From: an uncultured Chloroflexus sp.
GTDB taxonomy: Bacteria; Chloroflexota; Chloroflexia; Chloroflexales; Chloroflexaceae
Reading direction: 5' to 3'
Length of the DNA stretch: 64,000 nucleotides
NCBI RefSeq assembly: GCF_937129525.1
Contig: NZ_CAKZNK010000074.1
Location: forward strand, 1 to 64,000
Part shown: piece after piece, positions 18,813 to 26,386 of the stretch
Position numbering within the stretch: position 1 is the first letter of the stretch
How the letters are laid out: the number at the start of each line of letters is the position of its first letter
Program-made: the position numbers and the translations under genes
The notes under the pieces: model-generated
Databases searched by the model: none
Seen by the model: the letters and a program-made list of their open reading frames with translations, nothing else
Told to the model about the DNA's origin: nothing

Positions 18813-20981
18813 CTACCCGAGCAGTGGCAATTCACGTCGTCGCTCACCACTGAGCGCAAACAGCGCATTGGCAACTGCCGCAGCAATTGGCCCCATCGGC
18901 GGTTCACCACCACCAAAGGGTTGATCACCGCTGCGCAGCAGTTGTACCTGCACTTCCGGCGCGTCGGCAATGGTCAGGAGTGGATAGCGGTCAAAATTGC
19001 CGGCTGCAATCTGTCCATCCTGAATTGTGATGCGCTCAAACAGCGTTGCGCTCAATCCCATCATAATGCCACCTTCGGTCTGCGCAATCAGGCCGTCAGG
19101 ATTGATCGCAATACCGGGATCGACCGCAGCCCAGACGCGATAGACGCGCAGGCGGTCACCTTCGTAACCAACCTCGGCCACATGGGCCGCAATCGTGTTC
19201 ATATCGATGCTGCACGCAATACCGCGCGCGCGACCAGGTAGCGGTGTCTCGCTCCAGTTGGACATCTCGGCCACGGCCAGTAATGTTGCCCGAAAACGGC
19301 GTCCGACCGGAGTATTGGGCAGATGGCGTAATCGAAACTCGAGCGGATCGATCTTCGCTGCCACTGCCAGTTCATCGATAAAGCTCTCAACCGCAAAGGT
19401 ATTGGCCAGCAAGCCCAGCCCCCGCCACGGGCCGGTTGGCACCGGCAGATCAACGATGTGTGAGGTGACCAGCAGGTCTGGAATGGCATACACCAGACGC
19501 GCGCCGCGCCAGGCTCCAAAATCGCTGCCGAATAGCCAGCGTAGCGGTGCCGGAATTAGCTCAAAGAGAACGTTTCCGCTGACGTGTCGTTGTTCGAGCG
19601 CGACGATAGTGCCGGTTGCATCGAGCGCAGCCCGGAAGGTGGCGTAGGTCGGTGGACGCAGATAGCTGTGGCGGAACTCTTCAGTGCGCGTCCAGCCCAC
19701 ATGCACCGGTCGGCCAACCGCTGCCGAGAGCAACGCTGCTTCGCTGGCTACCACTGTGGTGATTTTGCGGCCAAATCCACCACCAAGGTAGGTTGGTATG
19801 ACTTCAACCGTCTCTGGTTTGCGCCCAAGCAGACTGGCCAGCGTATTTGCCACCTGAATCGGTGACTGGGTGCTCACCCAGGCCCGCACTCGTTCGGTCT
19901 GCACATCGACCAGCGCCGCCTGCGGTTCAAGATTAGCATGCGCTGCCAGTGGTGTGCGATAAGTTGCCTCGATCACGCGCGCGCCTTGCAATGCTCTCGT
20001 CGCGTCACCGCGCTTCTGGATCGGTGTCCCTGCGTTTGCTTGCGCTGCCAGACGTTCGTCAATATCTTGCTGAGAAAAGGGTGGTGGCAGTTCCCACTCC
20101 AGTTCGAGGTCATTCAAGGCCGCATAAGCGGTCAACCGCGACTCGGCGACAACACCGGCAAAGCCATCGCGAATCACCACTTCAACCACACCAGGCCGCT
20201 CCCGGGCCGTGCCCGGAGCGGCGCGTCGCAGTCGGGCGCCGAGCCGCGGTGGTCGGGCAACTGCGCCGTACAACATTCCCTCTACACGCGCATCGTAGCC
20301 ATACGTTGCCAGTCCGCGAATCTTGGCCGGAAGGTCAAGACGGGGCGTCGGTTGACCGATAATCCGCCAGCGTTCCGGCGGCGTGAGTGGCGCTGCCTCT
20401 GCCGGAGGCTGCCAGTCGCGCGGCAGGCTGACCAGCGTGCCAAACCCGATCCGGCGGGTCGGATCGGCGCTATCAATCACAGCGCCATCGCTCACCTGCG
20501 CCTGGGCTATCTCAATGCCGAGCTGTTCGGCGCCGGCGGCGCGTAGCATTTCGCGCAATGTTGCCGCCGTCTCGCGCAGCAGCGGGAACAATCCCATCAC
20601 CGAATATGATGCGCTGGTTCCAGCGCCATCGCGCACCGGCCCCAGCGAACTCGCCTGCGCGATCTGGATCTGTTCCCAGCTCACTCCAAGTTCTTCAGCC
20701 GCAATTTGAGCCAGCGCCGTATGTACACCCTGGCCCATCTCAACCTTTGGCATCGTCATCATGACCTGCCCGTCAGGCTGGATGGCAAACCAGAGGTTGG
20801 GTTCTTTGGGCAACGTGGCCGGTGGACCAAACCCATCACCTAGCAGATCGGATAACGCCAGCCGCGCTGCCGGAAGGCCAAACAACGCGCCAAGTGCCAA
20901 TCCGCCGCCGGCCAACCCCAAACCGATCAGAAAGCCGCGTCTGGTCATTCGCCAGCGCGGTGGCCGCGCTGATTCGCTCAT
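18813..20981 (-). CDS. Molybdopterin-binding large subunit of a xanthine oxidase-family hydroxylase (IorB-like)
   Basis: A 722-residue protein of the aldehyde/isoquinoline oxidoreductase beta type. It starts with a twin-arginine signal (WRMTRRGFLIGLGLAGGG), so the folded enzyme is exported across the cytoplasmic membrane. The molybdopterin domains include GGGFGRK and PTGPWRGLG segments. The small iron-sulfur subunit (20978-21445) lies directly upstream and overlaps by 4 bases; no FAD subunit is present, which is normal for the isoquinoline 1-oxidoreductase type. Electrons probably go to a cytochrome or the quinone pool. The substrate (an aldehyde or N-heterocycle) is unknown. Confidence 0.9.
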   Translation of the reverse strand: MSESARPPRWRMTRRGFLIGLGLAGGGLALGALFGLPAARLALSDLLGDGFGPPATLPKEPNLWFAIQPDGQVMMTMPKVEMGQGVHTALAQIAAEELGVSWEQIQIAQASSLGPVRDGAGTSASYSVMGLFPLLRETAATLREMLRAAGAEQLGIEIAQAQVSDGAVIDSADPTRRIGFGTLVSLPRDWQPPAEAAPLTPPERWRIIGQPTPRLDLPAKIRGLATYGYDARVEGMLYGAVARPPRLGARLRRAAPGTARERPGVVEVVIRDGFAGVVAESRLTAYAALNDLELEWELPPPFSQQDIDERLAAQANAGTPIQKRGDATRALQGARVIEATYRTPLAAHANLEPQAALVDVQTERVRAWVSTQSPIQVANTLASLLGRKPETVEVIPTYLGGGFGRKITTVVASEAALLSAAVGRPVHVGWTRTEEFRHSYLRPPTYATFRAALDATGTIVALEQRHVSGNVLFELIPAPLRWLFGSDFGAWRGARLVYAIPDLLVTSHIVDLPVPTGPWRGLGLLANTFAVESFIDELAVAAKIDPLEFRLRHLPNTPVGRRFRATLLAVAEMSNWSETPLPGRARGIACSIDMNTIAAHVAEVGYEGDRLRVYRVWAAVDPGIAINPDGLIAQTEGGIMMGLSATLFERITIQDGQIAAGNFDRYPLLTIADAPEVQVQLLRSGDQPFGGGEPPMGPIAAAVANALFALSGERRRELPLLG

Positions 20982-21445
20982 TGCCGGCCCTCCTTCATCA
21001 GCTCGGCGGCGCGCATCACCGCTCGCCCGATGCGGGCGTATGTTCCACAGCGGCAGTAGTTGTAGCGCATCGCTGCAATCATGTCATCGCGCGTTGGCGA
21101 AGGATTCGCTGCCAGCAAGGCCGCCGCCGCCATCATTTGCCCGCTCATACACCAGCCACATTGGGGTACCTGCAACTCGAGAAATGCCTGCTGCACCGGA
21201 TGCAACCGCTCACCGTTGGCCAGCCCCTCAATGGTCGTGATCTGTGCGCCGGCCAGCGTGCTGATCATCGTCTGGCAACTGCGGGTTGCTACCCCATTCA
21301 CATGCACCGTACACGCGCCACAAATCCCCGCGCCACAACCAAACTTGGTTCCTGTCAAACCCAATTCATCGCGCAATACGTACAGGAGTGGTCGCGCCGG
21401 TTCAGCGGCCACTGTGAAACGCTGACCGTTGATGATCAATTCCAT
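20978..21445 (-). CDS. [2Fe-2S] small subunit of the same hydroxylase (IorA-like)
   Basis: A 155-residue protein with two iron-sulfur domains. The N-terminal plant-type ferredoxin domain carries GCGAGICGACTV plus a downstream cysteine in TRSCQTM. The C-terminal helical domain carries CGWCMSGQM and CRCGTYARI. It passes electrons from the molybdenum centre in the large subunit. It has no export signal, so it would be carried out with the Tat-signal-bearing large subunit. The start at 21445 (MELIING) follows GAGAGGG; a longer frame upstream lacks homology. Confidence 0.92.
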   Translation of the reverse strand: MELIINGQRFTVAAEPARPLLYVLRDELGLTGTKFGCGAGICGACTVHVNGVATRSCQTMISTLAGAQITTIEGLANGERLHPVQQAFLELQVPQCGWCMSGQMMAAAALLAANPSPTRDDMIAAMRYNYCRCGTYARIGRAVMRAAELMKEGRQ

Positions 21446-21528
21446 GGATGCCCTCTCGCTGTTGCAGGTCCTATCGTGCAATTGGCGTGATTGTTCCCTG
21501 CACTCTTGTCAGGATGCTGGTACAATAG

Positions 21529-21555
21529 TTGTGCAATACCTGTACATAGTATACT
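21529..21555 (+). promoter_or_regulatory. Candidate promoter giving a near-leaderless hydrolase mRNA
   Basis: TTGTGC (21529-21534), 15 bp, then TATACT (21550-21555) ends six bases before the ATG at 21561. Transcription would start at or next to the start codon. No Shine-Dalgarno sequence is seen. Confidence 0.35.
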
Positions 21556-21560
21556 ACGTT

Positions 21561-22337
21561 ATGATGAATCAAACGCCCATTTTAATCGTTGGTGGTTTCG
21601 CTAGCGAACCAAAACTCTATCGTCCACTCCGCGCATATCTCGCTGAGGTTAGCGGCAGGCAGGTCTTCATCGCGCCGATCACGCTGGTCGATTGGGCATG
21701 GGTGACGATCACCGATAGTTATGCCGGACTCCTGCGCAAACTTGACCGGACGGTAAACGAGCTGCTGGCCCAAACCGGCAGTTCCCGCTTGACCCTCGTT
21801 GCTCACAGCGCTGGCGGCGTACTGGCCCGCATCTTTCTCGGCGACCAGCCTTACAACGGCCAGGCATATTATGGCTATCAGCGCATTGACATGCTCGTGA
21901 TGCTGGGAACCCCCCAACGGGCGGAACGCGAAGGTCGAATCGGCGGTCTCAACCAGATTCGCTGGGCTGACCAACGCTATCCAGGCGCGTACTGGTCTGA
22001 GGTGAGCTATGTCAGTGTCATCGGGCGGAGCATCTTTGGCGATCCCGATGGTCCCCCGCCTGAACGCGGCGCGCATCAGAGCTATCGTCTGATCAGTGGT
22101 GAAGGCGCGCAATGGGGTGATGGCGTTGTGCCACTTGACTACGGGCTGTTGCCCGGTTCACTCCAAATCGTCATTCCTGGATTGCGCCACGACCCTCGTC
22201 CCGATCGGCTCTGGTACGGATCAAGTCCGGCCACGGTCGCGGTGTGGTGGCATGCCGCGGCGGCATATGCTGCGACAAAAGCCGACGTGATCAGCTATAA
22301 TCAGACTGAGAAGAAAATGACTCTGGCAATCCGCTGA
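21561..22337 (+). CDS. Lipase-like alpha/beta hydrolase
   Basis: A 258-residue protein with the nucleophile elbow AHSAGG and a preceding LIVGGF strand/oxyanion region, typical of lipases of the PGAP1/class 2 type. The aspartate and histidine of the triad are probably in GDGVVPLDYGL and PGLRHDP, the latter close to the end. No signal peptide is evident, so it is likely cytoplasmic. The start is the first of two adjacent ATGs (21561, 21564) and lacks a ribosome site. A 165-bp gap separates it from ftsY. The substrate is unknown. Confidence 0.75.
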   Translation: MMNQTPILIVGGFASEPKLYRPLRAYLAEVSGRQVFIAPITLVDWAWVTITDSYAGLLRKLDRTVNELLAQTGSSRLTLVAHSAGGVLARIFLGDQPYNGQAYYGYQRIDMLVMLGTPQRAEREGRIGGLNQIRWADQRYPGAYWSEVSYVSVIGRSIFGDPDGPPPERGAHQSYRLISGEGAQWGDGVVPLDYGLLPGSLQIVIPGLRHDPRPDRLWYGSSPATVAVWWHAAAAYAATKADVISYNQTEKKMTLAIR

Positions 22338-22502
22338 GGCGCAAGGCGGCCCGCGCTGGTAACGCAGTGTGCGAATGAGCAGATTCGCATCGGGGCCGAC
22401 CGGCGTGGCGCGATGATCCCGATCTGACCTCGTGTCGCTGCCTTCATCGTGCCGACCGGGTCTCGGCGCCCCGGCGTTTACGACAACACGTGAGGAATAG
22501 AT

Positions 22503-23489
22503 ATGTTTCGCCGTCTCTTTGGACGCGCGCAAGACGCGCCTCGCAGCGAAGAAGAGGCTGTCCGCGAAGAAGAACAGGTAAATGCTTCGCTGGAAAAATC
22601 GCGGCAGGGCATCTTCGGGCGTATCGCCAAACTCTTCGCCAGCGATGATCCGATCACCGATCAGCTCTGGGATGAATTAGAAGAAGCGCTTATCCAGGCC
22701 GATGTTGGCCTGGAAACGACCCAGTATCTGGTCAACCGGACAATTGACCGGGTTAATCGTCATGGCGTCAAGAAGGCTCGCGAAGCCCGCGAGATGCTCA
22801 AAGCCGAAATGGTGCGCACCTTCGCCGAGTATGCCGGTCAGAAGCGCCCCGAAGCCAAACCGTATGTAATCCTGGTTGTAGGCGTTAACGGTGCCGGCAA
22901 GACGACACTCATCGCCAAGCTTGCTCACCGCTACAAGAACCGCTTCGGCAAAAAGGTGTTGCTGGCCGCTGGCGATACCTTCCGCGCCGCAGCAACCGAA
23001 CAGCTTGAGACGTGGGCCGAGCGGGCCGGCGTGCCGTGCGTCAGCCTGGGACAGGGCGCTGATGCGGCTGCGGTGGTTTACAAAGCGATTGATGCCGCCC
23101 TGGAACAGGATGTTGACATCCTGATTGTGGATACGGCTGGGCGTCTGCATGCCAAGTACAACCTCATGCAAGAGCTAGAGAAGATTCGCAACATCATCGC
23201 CCGCAAGTTACCCGGCGCTCCTCACGAGACGATTCTGGTCATCGACGCCACCACCGGCCAGAACGGAGTCTTACAGGCGAAAGCCTTTCTCAAAGCTGCC
23301 GGCGTGACTGACGTGGCGGTCACCAAGATGGATGGCACTGCCAAAGGCGGCATCGCCTTCGCTATCGCCCAGGACATCGAACGTCCGATCCGCTATATCG
23401 GTACCGGTGAGAAGCTCGATGATCTCGCTATGTTCGATGCCCAAACCTTTGTTGACGCGCTGTTTGCCGAACCGAAGACAGTCAAATGA
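22503..23489 (+). CDS. ftsY: FtsY, signal recognition particle receptor
   Basis: A 328-residue SRP GTPase that docks ribosome-SRP complexes at the membrane. A short charged acidic N-terminal region (to about residue 35) replaces the long A domain of E. coli FtsY. The N domain and the G domain follow, with GVNGAGKTT (P-loop), DTFRAAATEQL, DTAGRLHAK and TKMDGTAKGG. GAGGAA lies just upstream of the ATG. The gene appears monocistronic or leads the following two small genes after a gap of about 114 bp. Confidence 0.97.
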   Translation: MFRRLFGRAQDAPRSEEEAVREEEQVNASLEKSRQGIFGRIAKLFASDDPITDQLWDELEEALIQADVGLETTQYLVNRTIDRVNRHGVKKAREAREMLKAEMVRTFAEYAGQKRPEAKPYVILVVGVNGAGKTTLIAKLAHRYKNRFGKKVLLAAGDTFRAAATEQLETWAERAGVPCVSLGQGADAAAVVYKAIDAALEQDVDILIVDTAGRLHAKYNLMQELEKIRNIIARKLPGAPHETILVIDATTGQNGVLQAKAFLKAAGVTDVAVTKMDGTAKGGIAFAIAQDIERPIRYIGTGEKLDDLAMFDAQTFVDALFAEPKTVK

Positions 23490-23603
23490 GCATCCATACG
23501 CGCTACGATAGCCCTGTCCTACGCTATCGTAGCGCAATCGTTCAAGGTTCTTGTGCGCTGATATGCCTGCACAATCTGTGTAGAGCACTGATTGAGTGTT
23601 GCT

Positions 23604-23807
23604 ATGTCAGTTGAAATCGTTAAGTGCCCATCCTGCAAACAGAAACTGGCGATCTTCCCCTACGTTCCCGTTGGTGGACAGGTCGTCTGCGCCAATCGCA
23701 ATTGTGGCGCCAGCATCCGAATTGTCGGGCGCAATCCGCTGCGGATCGAGCTGGTGCCCGAAGAAGCAACCTACACGGTTGATTACCGTCCCGAGTCGTA
23801 TGGTTGA
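23604..23807 (+). CDS. Small zinc-ribbon protein, LysW-like in outline
   Basis: A 67-residue protein with a CPSC knuckle near the start and a CANRNC knuckle about 20 residues later, enough for one zinc ribbon. Length and layout resemble the LysW amino-group carrier, but the terminal EDWGE tail needed for LysW function is absent (the protein ends PESYG). It is therefore probably a structural or regulatory zinc ribbon. The last 8 bases overlap the next gene, so the two are translationally coupled. No lysine or arginine synthesis genes lie nearby. Confidence 0.65.
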   Translation: MSVEIVKCPSCKQKLAIFPYVPVGGQVVCANRNCGASIRIVGRNPLRIELVPEEATYTVDYRPESYG

Positions 23808-24240
23808 ACGAGGGCTAACGACCATCCTCCGGCGAGCAGTGATCGGCCTTTCCCTGATTGTCGGCGCAATGCTGCTCGCCGGTTGTCTGCTTATCAGCGG
23901 CGAACAAACGACCATCTCGGTGCAGGGCAGCGCAGCCAACATTCTGACCACGTTTGTCAGCGCCGAAGGCAGTGACGAATACCGGGTGCCGGCCCTTCCT
24001 GCCAACACCGAAGTGCAAGCCATCGTGATCGTCGCGGTCGAAACCGGCGACGTACAGATCGATCTGTTGCAGCCAGATGGCTCGGTCTCGTTCGTCCTGG
24101 CCGGGCGACCCGGCGCGCAGGTCACACGCAGCGGCCCGCTGCGCAGTGACGATCAAGGTCAAATCCGCTACCGGATCACGGCGCGCGGCGCGCGGAACGG
24201 CGAAATTCAGATCTTTTTGCTGCCAGGTTCCACGGAATAG
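23800..24240 (+). CDS. Predicted lipoprotein of unknown function
   Basis: A 146-residue protein with a positively charged start, a hydrophobic helix and a lipobox (MLLAGC), so it should be lipid-anchored outside the cytoplasmic membrane. The rest is predicted beta-rich, with an LQPDGSVSFVLAGRPG stretch reminiscent of small beta-sandwich domains. I do not recognise a family. Its start lies within the end of the zinc-ribbon gene in another frame, indicating coupled expression. Confidence 0.65.
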   Translation: MVERGLTTILRRAVIGLSLIVGAMLLAGCLLISGEQTTISVQGSAANILTTFVSAEGSDEYRVPALPANTEVQAIVIVAVETGDVQIDLLQPDGSVSFVLAGRPGAQVTRSGPLRSDDQGQIRYRITARGARNGEIQIFLLPGSTE

Positions 24241-24379
24241 CGCCCGCAAGGGATGATGGTGTGTCATCAGATGCTCAGGTCTGGTTTCTCCTGCTCAGGT
24301 TGATGCCGCCGGTGAGCAATTCATGCCACGTGGTGTATTATCACCTCCGAAAGGGCAGCATTCAGCAACAAACTCTTCT

Positions 24380-25294
24380 TCATACTGTCTGAACCTCCAG
24401 CAATCGCGCTATCTCCGACCGTCCCGGCAATGATGGCTGAGCGCCGGCGCGCGTCACTGCCAGCGCGCCGGCGGCATTCCCCCAGCGCACTGCCTCCGGC
24501 GGATCTTTGCCCTCGGCTAGCGCAACACAGAACGCCGCCGCAAAAGCATCGCCTGCCGCTACCGTATCGACGACCGGTACCCGGAATGAGGGCACATGAA
24601 TTGTCTGTCCATCCCTGACCAGCATCGCCCCCTGTTCACCCAGGGTCACCACGATGTTCCGCGCGCCCCGCCGTTGCAGGCGGGTAATCGCCGCCGTTAG
24701 CTCGCTTTCGCCATCGGCCAGGGTCTGCAATTCTGGTTGGTTGGGTAAGAGATAGTCAATCTGCGCCAGTAGCTCATCTGGCAACGGGCGCGCTGGCGCC
24801 GGGTTGAGTATCACGCGCACTCCGTGAGCGCGGGCCAGCCGGGTAGCGGCCATAACTGCGCCAAGGGGGCATTCCAGCGGCATCAAGAGCGCGTCAGCTC
24901 CGACAAATACTGCTGCGGCCTGCGTAACATCCTCTTCGCTCACCTGCATATTGGCTCCAGGCGCAACCACAATCGTGTTCTGCCCCTGGGCATCAAGCGT
25001 GATTAACGCGACACCGGTGGCAGCCGTGGGATCGCGTTGGACAAAGGTCGTGTCAACGCCGTCTTGCTGTGCAGCGGCCAGCAGCACATCACCAAAGGTG
25101 TCAACCCCCACGCGCCCAATCATGCAAACGCGCGCGCCGAGACGAGCAGCGGCTACCGCCTGATTTGCTCCTTTGCCGCCTGGGAAGGTCTGAAAGTCAC
25201 TGCCGATCAGCGTCTCTCCTGGCTGGGGATGACGCGGCGCGCGCACTACCAGATCCATGTTCAGGCTGCCGACGACAATAATCGTTGGCGTCAT
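24380..25294 (-). CDS. rbsK: Ribokinase
   Basis: A 304-residue PfkB-family kinase phosphorylating D-ribose to ribose 5-phosphate. It has the N-terminal GSLNMDLVV, the GGKGANQAVAAARLG substrate motif and DTVAAGDAFAAAF with the catalytic aspartate; the AAGD variant is also seen in E. coli RbsK. The TRAGAQPS motif near the C-terminus is typical of ribokinases. It overlaps the upstream repressor gene by 4 bases. No ribose ABC transporter is present in the window. Confidence 0.93.
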   Translation of the reverse strand: MTPTIIVVGSLNMDLVVRAPRHPQPGETLIGSDFQTFPGGKGANQAVAAARLGARVCMIGRVGVDTFGDVLLAAAQQDGVDTTFVQRDPTAATGVALITLDAQGQNTIVVAPGANMQVSEEDVTQAAAVFVGADALLMPLECPLGAVMAATRLARAHGVRVILNPAPARPLPDELLAQIDYLLPNQPELQTLADGESELTAAITRLQRRGARNIVVTLGEQGAMLVRDGQTIHVPSFRVPVVDTVAAGDAFAAAFCVALAEGKDPPEAVRWGNAAGALAVTRAGAQPSLPGRSEIARLLEVQTV

Positions 25295-26292
25295 AAGGTT
25301 GTTCCCCCTGATAAACGTTCAACTAACGTGGTCGGCACGAGATGCGCGCGCGCCGGCAGGTTGGGATTGGCGATCCGTTCCAGCAAAAATTGCACTGCCC
25401 TGTCAGCCAAAGCCTCTTTGTCCTGGCGAATCGTGGTGAGTGGCGGGTTGACATATGAGGCTAGTTCGATGTCGTCAAATCCGATCACCGCGCAATCGGT
25501 CGGTACCTGCCGGCCCGCTTCGGCCAGAGCGCGCAATGCGCCCAACGCCATCATGTCGTTGCACACAAACAGCGCTGTGGGTGGCGGATCGAGGCGCAGA
25601 AGATGCCAGGTCTGTTCATAGCCGGAGCGTGGATGGAAATCGCCGCGTCGGATCAGCGTTTCGTCAATCGGTATCCCGGCTTCAATTAACGCCTGCCGGT
25701 ATCCCACCACTCGTTCAGCGCTGGGGGTCAGATAGGAGGGACCGGTAATACAACCGATCCGACGATGACCCCGCTCGATCAGGTAACGAGTCGCCAGTAA
25801 ACCTCCCTGAAGATTGTCGGCCAGGACGGTATCGACCGTGAGGCCGGGGAGTCGCCGGTCAACCACAACTACCGGCAGGTCGAGGCGCAGCAATGCCGCG
25901 AGCGAAGGACTTTGATCGCCGGTAGCAACGAAGATTAGTCCATCAACCTGCTTCTGGACGAAGACATCAATGTAGACCTGTTCACGGTCGAGATCGTTTT
26001 CGGTGTTGCCGAGAATGACGTTGTAACCGGCCCGAAAGGCGGCATCCTCGATGGCGCGGGCGATTTCGGCGAAGAAGGGGTTGGCACTGTCAGGCAAGAT
26101 CAGTCCTAACGTTCGTGTCTCGCCGCGCCGAAGTGAACGGGCCAGCACATTGGGCCGGTAGTTAAGTTCGGCCATGGCCGCCAGGACACGCTCGCGCGTT
26201 TCTGGCGCGACGAAGCGGGTGTTGTTGATGATGTGCGATACCGTGGAAGGAGACACACCGGCCCGCAACGCTACTTCGCGGATTGTTGTCAT
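25291..26292 (-). CDS. rbsR: LacI-family repressor, likely RbsR
   Basis: A 333-residue LacI/GalR regulator. The N-terminal headpiece (TIREVALRAGVSPSTVSHIINN) and hinge (LNYRPNVLARSLR) are followed by a periplasmic-binding-protein-like effector domain from about residue 60. It is cotranscribed with ribokinase (ATGA overlap), so ribose or ribose-phosphate is the likely ligand. The start codon follows two abutting operator-like sites and a strong promoter, indicating autoregulation. No Shine-Dalgarno sequence is visible before the ATG. Confidence 0.92.
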   Translation of the reverse strand: MTTIREVALRAGVSPSTVSHIINNTRFVAPETRERVLAAMAELNYRPNVLARSLRRGETRTLGLILPDSANPFFAEIARAIEDAAFRAGYNVILGNTENDLDREQVYIDVFVQKQVDGLIFVATGDQSPSLAALLRLDLPVVVVDRRLPGLTVDTVLADNLQGGLLATRYLIERGHRRIGCITGPSYLTPSAERVVGYRQALIEAGIPIDETLIRRGDFHPRSGYEQTWHLLRLDPPPTALFVCNDMMALGALRALAEAGRQVPTDCAVIGFDDIELASYVNPPLTTIRQDKEALADRAVQFLLERIANPNLPARAHLVPTTLVERLSGGTTL

Positions 26293-26301
26293 AGCAGCTT
26301 C

Positions 26302-26325
26302 GCAATCGTTTGCGCAATCGTTTGC
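26302..26325. promoter_or_regulatory. Two abutting LacI-type operators
   Basis: The 12-bp near-palindrome GCAATCGTTTGC occurs twice with no gap (26302-26313 and 26314-26325). Its central CG and GCAA/TTGC ends match LacI/GalR-family operators. The sites cover the expected transcription start and leader of rbsR-rbsK. Confidence 0.8.
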
Positions 26326-26330
26326 GGAGC

Positions 26331-26359
26331 AGTATACCGGATGATCAGTCGTGTGTCAA
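26331..26359 (-). promoter_or_regulatory. Promoter of rbsR-rbsK
   Basis: On the minus strand a perfect -35 TTGACA (26354-26359) is 17 bp from a -10 TATACT (26331-26336). The start site would be near 26324, inside the operator pair. Confidence 0.8.
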
Positions 26360-26386
26360 TCCGTTTCCCGGTGCCTGGCGCAGAAC

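Noticed and set aside
23604-23807. LysW amino-group carrier protein
   Set aside because: The terminal EDWGE motif is missing and no lysine or arginine synthesis genes are near.
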